The notes beneath the pieces were generated by a model. It saw only the letters and a program-made list of their open reading frames with translations. It did no database searches and was not told the origin of the DNA. This document shows, one piece after another, positions 7,568 through 16,175 of a DNA stretch of 64,000 nt. How positions within the stretch are numbered: the stretch's first letter is position 1; every line of letters begins with the position of its first letter. The stretch comes from Candidatus Obscuribacter sp. (GTDB lineage Bacteria; Cyanobacteriota; Vampirovibrionia; Obscuribacterales; Obscuribacteraceae): NCBI GenBank assembly GCA_016718315.1, contig JADKDV010000001.1, positions 248,001 through 312,000 of the forward strand, written 5' to 3'. A program made the translations under genes and the position numbers.

Positions 7568-8878
7568 TTATTTAAGACCTCCTTTGCTGATTTCTTTTGA
7601 CTCTGATTTGCTGCCGCTTGGCAACGTGGTGGCGTCCACTTTGTCCTTAGACTGAATGCCTGATGAAGATGTTGCCACAGGCTCAGCTTGAGTAGATTGA
7701 TTTGCGTTCATATCAGTACGAAGTGCTATAGCTTTAGAAACATTCCGCAAGCATTCTTTGAGATTGCCTTGTTTGAGAAAACCTTCGCCCAGGAAAAAAT
7801 AGGGTGCGGGATTATTAGGATTTTGTTGTTTTGCCATCTCCCACTGTGCAATCGACTCATCTAGTTTGCCTGATGACTCCAGTGCCAGGTGGGCCCGGTA
7901 GATGCGAGCCCAGGTATCACCTGGATCTCGTGCTATTACCTGGTCGAGTTTATCGAGAGCGAGTTTGTAGTACTGTTGTATCTGTGGTATTGCCTGTGGT
8001 GAGGCACCAGAGACTGTCTTTTGTATATGTGTCATGTCGGACAGTACAGAGCCACTGCTTTTGCCAGTGCTTTCTTCTGCATCCTTATTAGTCTCTGTAT
8101 CTTTATTAGCTACGGCGTCTTTATTAGCTATTGCGTCTTTATTAGCTATTGCATCCTTATTAGGTGGATTTTTGGCATTGTCCAGCCATTCTTTATAGGC
8201 TGTGTTTTGATGACTGTATTTGGCCAGTACATAGGCTTTCATGTAGTAAGCCCAGGCCAGGTGATAGCGCACTTGATTGTCGTCTGGATAGTAAGTGAGC
8301 ATGTCCTCATAGCTTTTGATCATCTTGTCAAAATAAGCAGGACCACCCTGTTTTTCGGCTAACTTGCGAGCCCGGCGTACTTCTTTGAGTGCGTCTTCCA
8401 CCATACAGGTGCGACTGAGGGCTACGGCATAGATAAAGCTAGCCTCGGGGCTATCGGCAAAGTTTTCGCGCTGTTTGCGAGCCAGAGTGACATCGTTGGT
8501 ACAGACGATATCCTCAAAGCCAGTATTGACCACCAGTGCCTTGCCTGGAGCCAGTATCACTTTGGCGACAGGCTCATCGCTGGGTTTGGCGTCGTCTTTA
8601 GCCGCCTCACTGCCCTGGTCGGGGGTGGCATTGACCGTTGCAGCCTTATCCACGGCTGGGCTTTTAGATGGGCTGGATTTTGCTGGGTTGAGCTGGTCTG
8701 CAATACCATGAGCTTGAGTAACCTGAGCTGGAGTAGCCTGAGCTGGAGTAGTCTTAGCTGGACTGCTCTGAGCCAGGCTGGGCAGCCAGGCGCTGCTCAG
8801 GATTAAATATGACAGGGCAAAGAGGCACGCCGGAGCGCCTGCTCTTAAGTAATGGTGGGCTTTTGACTTGATTTTCAT
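7568..8878 (-). CDS. exported TPR protein heading the Lpt operon
   Basis: 436 residues. A signal peptide or anchor (residues 15-36) is followed by a low-complexity Ala/Thr/Pro/Gln segment. TPR-like helices follow in two groups (about 145-225 and 305-395, for example DTWARIYRAHLALESSGKLD). Between them lies a degenerate repeat of the hexapeptide ANKDAI (about residues 235-270), encoded by an 18-bp tandem repeat. It is the first gene of the Lpt operon, so a scaffolding role in LPS export or envelope assembly is plausible but inferred from position only. Confidence 0.8.
   Translation of the reverse strand: MKIKSKAHHYLRAGAPACLFALSYLILSSAWLPSLAQSSPAKTTPAQATPAQVTQAHGIADQLNPAKSSPSKSPAVDKAATVNATPDQGSEAAKDDAKPSDEPVAKVILAPGKALVVNTGFEDIVCTNDVTLARKQRENFADSPEASFIYAVALSRTCMVEDALKEVRRARKLAEKQGGPAYFDKMIKSYEDMLTYYPDDNQVRYHLAWAYYMKAYVLAKYSHQNTAYKEWLDNAKNPPNKDAIANKDAIANKDAVANKDTETNKDAEESTGKSSGSVLSDMTHIQKTVSGASPQAIPQIQQYYKLALDKLDQVIARDPGDTWARIYRAHLALESSGKLDESIAQWEMAKQQNPNNPAPYFFLGEGFLKQGNLKECLRNVSKAIALRTDMNANQSTQAEPVATSSSGIQSKDKVDATTLPSGSKSESKEISKGGLK
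8079..8168. repeat. 18-bp tandem repeat, five units, inside a TPR gene
   Basis: Five consecutive 18-bp units start at 8079, 8097, 8115, 8133 and 8151. The two central units are identical (gcgtctttattagctatt); the outer ones are diverged. Because the unit is a multiple of three, copy-number change would add or remove six residues without shifting the frame. The encoded peptide is a hydrophilic NKDA repeat between two TPR blocks. Confidence 0.9.
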
Positions 8879-9060
8879 CTGACCTCTTGTAAAGGATAAC
8901 AGAGTTAGTCAAAAAGCCTGTGGGATGGCTCTAACCTGGCAGCTAAGTTGGTTTACAGTTTTTTCAAGTGCGGCGCTTCTAGCCACTTTTTTGTCATAGT
9001 TCTGTCACAAATCTGTGGCAATCTTAATCAATCGCACCCCGTTTTCTTGAGGACCACCCC

Positions 9061-9264
9061 ATGTTTCACCAGGAATTGCAGACTGCTAGCTCTAGCTATC
9101 AGGAAGAAAGCCGACAGTATAGCCAGGACAGCCATTTAAGATTTTTACTAGAAGCCCACAAAAATGTACTGCAACTGAGAGCCCAAAATAGCTCCAGATC
9201 TGCTAGTTACTGCCTGCCAGCCCAAGATAACCTCAAGCCCTTTGGCGCGAGCACAGCACGTTAA
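9061..9264 (+). CDS. small hypothetical protein
   Basis: A 67-residue hydrophilic protein rich in Ser, Gln and Arg, with no membrane segment and no recognisable domain. The ATG is preceded by GAGG at 9048-9051 with about 9 bases spacing. Codon choice (gcc, ctg, agc, aaa) resembles neighbouring genes. It stands alone between the divergent Lpt operon and the convergent HAD gene, whose stop lies 20 bases away. A chance ORF cannot be excluded. Confidence 0.45.
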   Translation: MFHQELQTASSSYQEESRQYSQDSHLRFLLEAHKNVLQLRAQNSSRSASYCLPAQDNLKPFGASTAR

Positions 9265-9283
9265 TTTACTATGACCTGGCTAA

Positions 9284-9958
9284 TTAATAAGCCGAGCCTT
9301 TGCCGTTTTTGCCTTTTAAAATGAGTCTTTCGACTTCTTGCAGGTCGGAGACTATATGAGTCGGTGCTGAGCGCTCCAGCATTGCTTTGGTGTGTACCCC
9401 AGTGGTCACTCCGATGGCATCTACTCCGGCATTTTTGGCCATATCCAGGTCAAAAATAGAGTCTCCTATGACTACAGCATCGTCATGGGTCATGGCTAAT
9501 TTTTCGACGGTGATATGCACAGACTCAGGGTGAGGCTTGTGATTGGTCACTTCTTGCGCACCTACCACCATGGCAAAGTATTCGTTGAGATTGTGGTGAT
9601 CGATTACGACCTGGACGAGATTTGAGCGCTTGGACGAGGCGATTGTCACTACCACGCCAGCGTTTTTGAGATTTTTGAGCAGGTCAGCCATATGTGGAAA
9701 CGGCGGGCAAATCTCAATTGCCTTGGTATCGTATATGGCGCGGTAGCGATTGGCTACTTCCAGGTGAAAGGCCGCATCGTTATCAGGAAAAATGATTTCC
9801 ATCTGCTTGGGTAGCGGCACGCCAACTAGATGCTGCCATTCTTCGATGATTTCTTCATCAAAGTTGTACTCTTTGACCACGTCACGCATGACGTCAATGA
9901 TGCCTGGAGTTGAGTCTACAAGGGTGCCATCAAAATCAAAAATTGCTAGTTTGTACAA
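9284..9958 (-). CDS. HAD-superfamily phosphatase, phosphoglycolate phosphatase-like
   Basis: 224-residue haloacid dehalogenase-type hydrolase. Motif I FDFDGTLVDST has the nucleophile Asp8 and general acid Asp10; motif II is in TIASSK; motif III Lys is in NHKPHPESV; motif IV is VIGDSIFDLDMAKNAG. The helical cap between motifs I and II has the size seen in Gph/PpaX phosphatases. The substrate is not determined by the sequence: phosphoglycolate, pyrophosphate or another small phosphate ester are possible. It lies 27 bases downstream of carA and is probably in the same transcript. Confidence 0.85.
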   Translation of the reverse strand: MYKLAIFDFDGTLVDSTPGIIDVMRDVVKEYNFDEEIIEEWQHLVGVPLPKQMEIIFPDNDAAFHLEVANRYRAIYDTKAIEICPPFPHMADLLKNLKNAGVVVTIASSKRSNLVQVVIDHHNLNEYFAMVVGAQEVTNHKPHPESVHITVEKLAMTHDDAVVIGDSIFDLDMAKNAGVDAIGVTTGVHTKAMLERSAPTHIVSDLQEVERLILKGKNGKGSAY

Positions 9959-9985
9959 GGTAATTCCTTTTTTGGTTTGTTAAAC

Positions 9986-11158
9986 CTAAGCTGTTGTTTT
10001 GGTTTTTTGCATCAGATGCAAAAAGCGATCAAACAAGTATGTGCTGTCATGCGGACCAGGACTGGACTCGGGGTGGTATTGCACAGCAAAGATAGGGAGT
10101 TCTTTGTGTCTTATACCTTCTACGGACATGTCGTTTAAATTGATGTGAGTAAGCTCAAGATGGTCCGGGATGGAGCTATCATCCACGGCAAACCCATGGT
10201 TTTGAGAGGTTACTTCTACTTTGCCTGTGGTCAGATCTTTGACTGGTTGGTTGCCACCACGGTGCCCAAACTTGAGTTTAAAGGTGCGCGCACCCATGGC
10301 GATAGAGAGCAACTGGTGTCCAAGACAAATGCCAAATATTGGGATTTTGCTGTTAATTAGCTTGGGTAATTCGGCCAATATATCGCTGCAAGCAGCCGGA
10401 TCGCCAGGACCGTTGGACAAAAAGATGCCGTCCGGTTTGCTCTCCAAAATCACAGCGGCTTTGGTGGAGGCGGGATAAACAGTGGCTTCGATGTCGCGTT
10501 TGGCAAGCTCTCTCAAAATATTTTGCTTGCAACCAAAGTCCATCACTGCCACTTTGTATTTGCCATTGCCGACTTTATAGATTTTGCTTGTTGTTACTTC
10601 GCCGGTGAGGTCCTGACCGGTCATGTCTGGCAGCTCTCTGACTTGCTTGATCAGGCTCTCTTTGACTCCGGCTATATCGATATCATGCTCAGTAGATATT
10701 AAACAGCGCATCGCGCCTTTGTCGCGGATGGCGCGTGTGATCATGCGTGTATCTATCTCGGATATGCCGACAATGCCATGCTCTTTGAGGAAGGCATCAA
10801 GGCTCATCACAGCCTGCTGATTGCTATAGATACGGGAGAGATGGCGCACTACCATGCCCCGGGCATAGATTTTGCTACTCTCATTGTGGTCGCTTGAGAT
10901 GCCGTAGTTGCCTATCTCTGGATAGGTAAATGTGATTATTTGACCTGCATAACTGGGGTCGGTCAGTACTTCCTGATAACCAGTCAAACTGGTGTTAAAT
11001 ACCAGCTCTCCAGTGGCTACGCCAGGTTTGCCAAAGGACAGACCAGTCAAAACTGTGCCGTCTTCTATTACTAAATGAGCCTTTGTGTGTCCCTCTGGGA
11101 GGTTGATTGAGACTTGACCCTGAGCATCCCGTGTCAGCATCTTGACAGTTTCCGACAT
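9986..11158 (-). CDS. carA: carbamoyl-phosphate synthase small (glutaminase) subunit
   Basis: 390 residues. Releases ammonia from glutamine for the CarB large subunit, feeding pyrimidine and arginine synthesis. The N-terminal CarA-specific domain (about 25-155, LVIEDGTVLTGLSFG) is followed by a class I glutamine amidotransferase domain with catalytic Cys278 in FGICLGHQ and His362/Glu364 in QYHPESSPGPHD. carB is not in this window, so the two subunits are not adjacent here. The start is the ATG at 11158. Confidence 0.97.
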   Translation of the reverse strand: MSETVKMLTRDAQGQVSINLPEGHTKAHLVIEDGTVLTGLSFGKPGVATGELVFNTSLTGYQEVLTDPSYAGQIITFTYPEIGNYGISSDHNESSKIYARGMVVRHLSRIYSNQQAVMSLDAFLKEHGIVGISEIDTRMITRAIRDKGAMRCLISTEHDIDIAGVKESLIKQVRELPDMTGQDLTGEVTTSKIYKVGNGKYKVAVMDFGCKQNILRELAKRDIEATVYPASTKAAVILESKPDGIFLSNGPGDPAACSDILAELPKLINSKIPIFGICLGHQLLSIAMGARTFKLKFGHRGGNQPVKDLTTGKVEVTSQNHGFAVDDSSIPDHLELTHINLNDMSVEGIRHKELPIFAVQYHPESSPGPHDSTYLFDRFLHLMQKTKTTA

Positions 11159-11478
11159 TAAATTAGCTTCCCCCTGACCGACAAATACCGACTATGCGGT
11201 CAAATAAGTGTCGCTTAAAACTCCAGGCACGCCATTGCTACACCGGTAAGATCTATCTTACCCAAATTTGCTAAAACACTGTACAGCTATCCTGCATTGA
11301 CTTAAGTTGAGCCTGGCTGCGGCGTTAAAGCTGGCTGTAAAGATACCAGCTTGAGGCTGTCAGTAAGTCAATCTCGTTAAGCTAAAGCAAAGCTTACTTC
11401 GCTTTGTTCAATCTGGTCCCCCAGGTACCTTTAGTCCTTAGTATCATTATGAGCGTCATAAGGGGACTGCTTAGCAAA
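11159..11478. other. 320-bp divergent intergenic region, carA to nuoN
   Basis: No gene is supported here. The region must hold the promoters of both divergent transcription units. The most notable feature is an 18-bp palindrome at 11245-11262. A TTGACT hexamer lies near 11298 on the plus strand, but no good -10 box was found at the proper distance. TTG and ATG codons at 11404 and 11449 are in frame with nuoN but lack a convincing ribosome site. Confidence 0.6.
11245..11262. promoter_or_regulatory. 18-bp palindrome, candidate operator
   Basis: GGTAAGAT-ct-ATCTTACC: two perfect 8-bp arms separated by two bases. It lies 87 bases before the carA start and about 220 before nuoN. The symmetry fits a dimeric DNA-binding regulator. 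There is no T-tract, so it is not a terminator. Function is inferred from symmetry and position only. Confidence 0.4.
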
Positions 11479-13077
11479 ATGGACGCAATTAACGATTACT
11501 ATCACCAGCTGGGGTTTCTTTTCCCCCATCTGCTTTTGACTCTTGGTATTTTGTTTGCCGCACTGTTTAACCTGTTTTTTCCCAAAGCCAAGGGGATGAC
11601 TCCCTTTGTGTCTTTGATCGCCCTGGGTGGCGCTTTTGCGGTGTTAATCTCGCAAATGACCCAGACCTGCAGCCTTTTTCGCGGTGTCTTTACTGTCGAC
11701 CCGCTCTACTCGCTCTTTAGCCTCCTGGCAGTTGCCGTAGGCATCGTGGTAGTGCTGATGAGCATGGGTTATGACCACAAGTTTGGTCGCAATACAGGCG
11801 AGTTTTATGCCATCCTTTTGACAGCTGTACTGGCTAACCTCTTTTTGGCAGGATCGACTGACTTAATCATGCTCTTTGTCTCGCTAGAGACCTTGAGTAT
11901 CTGCTGTGTGCTCCTATCAGGCTTTATGAAGCGCGATTTGCGCAGTCAGGAAGCATCCCTTAAATATTTGCTTTCGACTGCCGCCACTACTGCCACTTTG
12001 CTCTATGCCCTATCTTTCCTCTATGGTCTATCTGGCTCCACCAACTTCGAAGTTATCAGAGAAGCCTTGACCGTGGCTGCTTCGGGCAAAATCTCGTTCT
12101 TCCAAGTTTTGCTTTTGACTCTTGTATTGAGTGCTGTTGGCTTTAAGCTCTCAACAGTACCTTTCCACATGTGGACCCCAGACGTATACGAGGGCGCTCC
12201 CACTCCTGTAACCGCCTTCCTCTCTATTGGTTCTAAAGCTGGTGGTTTTGTTGTTGCCATAAGACTGCTCTCAGTCATGTTTGCTCAGTACCAGTCCACC
12301 TGGGTGGTACTCCTGGCAATCCTGGCCATCCTATCTATGGTGGCCGGTAACTTGATTGCTATGGCTCAAGTGTCATTTAAGCGCATGCTCGCTTACTCCA
12401 GCATCGCTCATGTCGGCTATATCCTTATTGGCTTAATCGCTGGTGGCGAAGCTGGACTGAGTGCAATGGTCTTTTATGTCATGGTCTACGGCTTTATGAA
12501 CCTCGGTGCTTTTGCTGGAGCAATCCTCTTTAGCAATGAGACTGGCTCAGATCGCATCGAAGACTACGCCGGTTTGATTCGTCGTCGTCCACTTCTTGCC
12601 ATCGGTATGGCCATCTGCTTGCTCAACCTGGCTGGTTTGCCTCTGCCTCCAGCTGGATTCTTTGCCAAAGTATTTGTCTTTACTGCCGGTGCCCAAATCA
12701 CCCAACCATTCCTGGGCTTGCCCATGGGCTGGGTGCTAGTCGGTACAGCTCTGGTGACATCGATACCTGCGCTCTTCTACTATTCACGCGTGATTATCAT
12801 GATGATCGTGCCTGAGCCAAGCGAAAAAGTCGCCAACCTGCCAACAGCGCAGCAGCCCAGACCTTATGTGGGCAGCCCTCAGGAATTTCCTGGTATCGCT
12901 ATGGTCGCTTGCACTTTAATCGTTGCGGTTAGTGGCTTGATGTGTGTCCAGCCTTTGATGGACCTGGCACGCAACGCTGTGGTCAATGTCGGTAGCCCGA
13001 TTTTTCCCACCAGCTCAGTCCCACAAAACCAGCCAGAGCCTGTCAAACCAAGCGGTAAGCTAATCTCGCTCAAATAA
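11479..13077 (+). CDS. nuoN: NADH-quinone oxidoreductase subunit N
   Basis: Integral membrane, proton-pumping subunit of respiratory complex I. About 532 residues with roughly 14 hydrophobic helices. Family hallmarks are SLETLSICCVLLSGFMKRDL, the conserved FKLSTVPFHMWTPDVYEGAPT and LAYSSIAHVGYILIG. The ATG at 11479 is chosen because AGGGGA (11461-11466) precedes it at 12 bases and the protein then begins directly with MDAINDYY. In-frame TTG 11404 and ATG 11449 would add up to 25 residues. Other complex I genes are not in the window. The stop overlaps the next start (TAATG). Confidence 0.93.
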   Translation: MDAINDYYHQLGFLFPHLLLTLGILFAALFNLFFPKAKGMTPFVSLIALGGAFAVLISQMTQTCSLFRGVFTVDPLYSLFSLLAVAVGIVVVLMSMGYDHKFGRNTGEFYAILLTAVLANLFLAGSTDLIMLFVSLETLSICCVLLSGFMKRDLRSQEASLKYLLSTAATTATLLYALSFLYGLSGSTNFEVIREALTVAASGKISFFQVLLLTLVLSAVGFKLSTVPFHMWTPDVYEGAPTPVTAFLSIGSKAGGFVVAIRLLSVMFAQYQSTWVVLLAILAILSMVAGNLIAMAQVSFKRMLAYSSIAHVGYILIGLIAGGEAGLSAMVFYVMVYGFMNLGAFAGAILFSNETGSDRIEDYAGLIRRRPLLAIGMAICLLNLAGLPLPPAGFFAKVFVFTAGAQITQPFLGLPMGWVLVGTALVTSIPALFYYSRVIIMMIVPEPSEKVANLPTAQQPRPYVGSPQEFPGIAMVACTLIVAVSGLMCVQPLMDLARNAVVNVGSPIFPTSSVPQNQPEPVKPSGKLISLK

Positions 13078-15809
13078 TGCAAGCGGCAGCAAACCTGAGG
13101 AAGAGTTACTGCCTCACAATTGCCGTAGCACTCGTCGCTATGCTCATTTACTATGGGCCGGCTTTGTTTGGGCGCCGTGAGTTTTTTGCCTCGGATCACA
13201 GTCTCTACTTTGAGCCTTTTGCACGCTTTATCGGTGACTGCCTCAGGCGCGGCGAGCTGCCTCTGTGGAATCCTCTTTGCTATTGCGGCATGCCCCAGGT
13301 GGCTAACCCATCGCCAGGGCTCTTTTACTTCCCCACAGCTCTGTACGCTCTTATGCACTACGGGCAAGCACTGTCACTGACGATGATGCTCAGTCATCTG
13401 GTGGCCTGCACCGCTGGCTTTTTGCTTGCCACTAGATTTAGCAAAAGTGGCTTTGTGGCAGCTTTTTTGGGGCTCGCTCTGGGCTTTAACGGTTATATGT
13501 TTACCCTTAGCTCCAATTACACTCTATCAACCACTGCTGCCTGGGGGTTTTTGTCACTCTATTTGGTGCTTAGACTGGGAGATAAATCAATCAGTCAAAA
13601 TGCCAGACTTTTGACTTTTAGCGCTCTTACATTTTGTCTGCACTGGATGCTCATGGCCGGGCGCCCCGAGGTCTATGTGCCGGCTTTTGCCACCATCGGT
13701 ATCGTCAGTCTCTATCCGCTACTTAGTATCAGGTCCGCTGGCAAGTCGGGAGACAAATCGGGAGACAAGTCCGGTGCTAAGGCTGTGCTTGCCACTGTGG
13801 CCATATCGACAGCGTCGATGATACTTGCCGTGGTGCTCAGCTCCATGAGCATGCTGCCGACTTTTGAGTGGACCAGACTCTCACCGCGCTCTACTGGTAT
13901 GAGTGTTGCTACTTCATTTATATGGAGTGCCAACTGGTATGACTTCCTCTGTCTTTATGCGCCGCAACCCCTGGGTGATTTGCAATCTCCGCTCAATAAA
14001 TTTCTCAATCTGGTGTGCAGTCGCAAAGGCTATTATGTATTTTTGCCATCGGCTTATCTGGGTCCAGTGGTACTGGTCTTTGCCTTGCTGGGGCTAAATG
14101 CCAGAGCCTATAAGAGTCGCTATTTTGTTATCGCTGGACTGGTTTGTGCCTCGATTTGTGCACTGGGTGGCAACACAATTATCAGTCCATTTGTGGTGCA
14201 AAAGCTCTCCTTTTTGACTGTGCTGCGCTATCCAGTCAAGCTGATGATCTTTGTCGATCTCTTTATCTGTCTGCTTGCAGCTTACGGTGTCACCACAGTG
14301 CTGGCTGGTACCGCCTCTAAACGCTACCTCAAATGGTTCAGCATCATATTTGGTAGCGCCGCATTGATACTTGGTCTGGTCTATCTATTGCGCACCACAT
14401 TTGCCGGTCAGACTTTTAGCTATACAATCCCATTTAGGTGGGAAGTACACTTTTATAGTGCAGCGTTTTATGAGCGTCTGATGCGCTCGCTATTTTTTAC
14501 AACCCTGGGCGCTACTATGCTCGCGCTCTTTTTGTTTTTTAGAGATAAGTACTCAGACAGCACACTCAAGTCACTTTTGTTTGGTGCACTGATAGGCTCA
14601 TTGATTGCACCTAATATCATGATGCCACCAAGGACAGTGAGACCTGGCTACTATCATGAGACAGCTCTGGCCAAAAAGTTAACGACGTTATCTGAGGCCG
14701 TGAGCACACAAAAGATCAAAGAGCGCTATGTCAGTCTTTACTTTGATCCGCTCAAAGTGCCTAAAAACTACAGTGTCGGACCAGGCACCAAGCCCGGCGA
14801 GCCGTATATGCAGTTTTGTCGTGAATTGCTTTTGCCCATGACCAATGTGTCGAGCAATTATCCTGTCACATTTGGCTATGAATCATCTGAGACTAAACAT
14901 TATCGCGAGAGCTTTTTTGCCACCATCCATAAAAGCTCACTGGATATTAAAGGTGCTGATGACCTGGAGCTGTACCGCTTTTGTAGACTCAGTGCCACCA
15001 GATTTGCTGGCACTGTGATTAACGGCAAAAAGGGACTGGTCTCAATACTCAATCCTGAATACTTTACACTCAAAGAAGAAAACAAAGACTATAACTTGCG
15101 TCTCTATGATGTAAAAGCGCCCACTCCCAGGCTCTATGTAGCCAGTAGAGCTAAGATAGTAGACAGCGAAAAGGCAATCGATACCTGGATCAAGAGTCGC
15201 CCCTCCAAAGGGGCAAAAGTCTCCATGGCTGATAATACAGCTGGGTATCATGATTTAATAGAGACCAAGCCTGACATCGGCAGTCCCTTTGAGGACCCGC
15301 GACTATTGTTTTTGGACCCTGAGGCGACGCAACAAAAAGAGCGACTGGATATGAAGAACGTCCAGGACAAGCTCGATGGCACAGCACTACCGGCAGTGCC
15401 TGAGTTTAAAAAAGGCGAAGTGGTAGAAGGCATAGGTAAGTGCGAGTTTTTACATGAAACAACCGGTAGCGTATCGCTATCGGTCAACATGGCAAAAGCG
15501 GGATTTTTGGTGCTCTGTGACCGCTTTTATCCAGGCTGGCAAGTACAGATAGATGGATTGCCTGGGACTATCTGCCGGGCCAATGGCTTTATGCGGGCTG
15601 TGTACCTGAGACCAGGCGCTCATCTAGTCCAGTACCAGTACCGCCCACGTAGTCTTTTTGCTGGTTTTTATCTGGCTCTGTCAGCTCTCATCATCAATCT
15701 AATCATCGCCTTTTGGGGGGCTAGGACCTGGCTGTGGTCGATTATTTTGTATTTGTCCAACGGTAAGTGGCCTGAGAGCGATAATGGCTGCAAAGAAGTT
15801 GGCGCCTGA
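13077..15809 (+). CDS. large YfhO-family-like polytopic membrane protein
   Basis: 910 residues with about 12 membrane helices in the first two thirds and one or two near the C-terminus. The N-terminal part has the YfhO/GT-C-like hallmark: FFASDHSLYFEPFARFIGD, then GELPLWNPLCYCGMP, as in bacterial membrane proteins thought to act in envelope glycosylation. The C-terminal soluble segment (about 540-870) ends with a CDRFYPGWQVQIDG beta block typical of that family. A short KSGDKSGDKSG repeat occurs near residue 222. The start overlaps the nuoN stop (TAATG), an unusual partner for a complex I gene. Enzymatic activity is not established. Confidence 0.75.
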   Translation: MQAAANLRKSYCLTIAVALVAMLIYYGPALFGRREFFASDHSLYFEPFARFIGDCLRRGELPLWNPLCYCGMPQVANPSPGLFYFPTALYALMHYGQALSLTMMLSHLVACTAGFLLATRFSKSGFVAAFLGLALGFNGYMFTLSSNYTLSTTAAWGFLSLYLVLRLGDKSISQNARLLTFSALTFCLHWMLMAGRPEVYVPAFATIGIVSLYPLLSIRSAGKSGDKSGDKSGAKAVLATVAISTASMILAVVLSSMSMLPTFEWTRLSPRSTGMSVATSFIWSANWYDFLCLYAPQPLGDLQSPLNKFLNLVCSRKGYYVFLPSAYLGPVVLVFALLGLNARAYKSRYFVIAGLVCASICALGGNTIISPFVVQKLSFLTVLRYPVKLMIFVDLFICLLAAYGVTTVLAGTASKRYLKWFSIIFGSAALILGLVYLLRTTFAGQTFSYTIPFRWEVHFYSAAFYERLMRSLFFTTLGATMLALFLFFRDKYSDSTLKSLLFGALIGSLIAPNIMMPPRTVRPGYYHETALAKKLTTLSEAVSTQKIKERYVSLYFDPLKVPKNYSVGPGTKPGEPYMQFCRELLLPMTNVSSNYPVTFGYESSETKHYRESFFATIHKSSLDIKGADDLELYRFCRLSATRFAGTVINGKKGLVSILNPEYFTLKEENKDYNLRLYDVKAPTPRLYVASRAKIVDSEKAIDTWIKSRPSKGAKVSMADNTAGYHDLIETKPDIGSPFEDPRLLFLDPEATQQKERLDMKNVQDKLDGTALPAVPEFKKGEVVEGIGKCEFLHETTGSVSLSVNMAKAGFLVLCDRFYPGWQVQIDGLPGTICRANGFMRAVYLRPGAHLVQYQYRPRSLFAGFYLALSALIINLIIAFWGARTWLWSIILYLSNGKWPESDNGCKEVGA

Positions 15810-15842
15810 CATCTATAGGTGCTATTCTTTTTACCATCCAAT

Positions 15843-15916
15843 GCCCTCGTAGTTCAGTTGGATAGAACACCTCCGTCCTAAGGAGGGTGTCGGGAGTTCG
15901 AGTCTCTCCGAGGGTG
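15843..15916 (+). tRNA. tRNA-Arg (anticodon CCU)
   Basis: A 74-nt cloverleaf. Acceptor arms GCCCTCG and CGAGGGT pair with one G-U. The D-arm is GTTC/GAAC, the anticodon stem is CCTCC/GGAGG with loop GTCCTAA (anticodon CCT), and the T-arm is GGGAG/CTCTC with loop TTCGAGT. The discriminator is G and no CCA is encoded. It lies between the YfhO-like gene and the accessory island, the classic position of an integration target. Confidence 0.95.
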
Positions 15917-16015
15917 AGATTTTTAGGTATCACTCAATACTGTAAAAGTGAACTGCAGATTAGAAGATTATGTACCGCTGGCGATTCAAATTTGTTCGAT
16001 TTTGGATGAATTAGG

Positions 16016-16055
16016 TATGCGTTGGATATGCGTTTTAATGGTTGTACTAACCATT
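16016..16055. repeat. direct and inverted repeats upstream of the ATPase gene
   Basis: TATGCGTT occurs twice, at 16016-16023 and 16027-16034, spaced by 11 bases (one helical turn). Immediately downstream AATGGTT-gtact-AACCATT (16037-16055) is a perfect 7-bp inverted repeat. Both lie about 120-160 bases before the ATPase start, where operator sites or an attachment core would be expected. No T-tract follows, so a terminator is less likely. Confidence 0.35.
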
Positions 16056-16175
16056 TTCTGGTTGAGAAAGCATAATGCAACTGTTAGAGGACTTACTTGC
16101 ACCGATTTTTTACTGTGAAACAGGGAACTTTATTGGTGTGTGAATGAACCGGTTAACCAATGCGGGGGCGATCTA

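Noticed and set aside
11404..11478. Upstream N-terminal extension of nuoN
   Set aside because: TTG 11404 and ATG 11449 have no ribosome site; ATG 11479 is preceded by AGGGGA and starts at the conserved region.
12879..13367. 162-codon minus-strand ORF across the nuoN/YfhO junction
   Set aside because: It spans two well-supported plus-strand genes and shows no conserved features.
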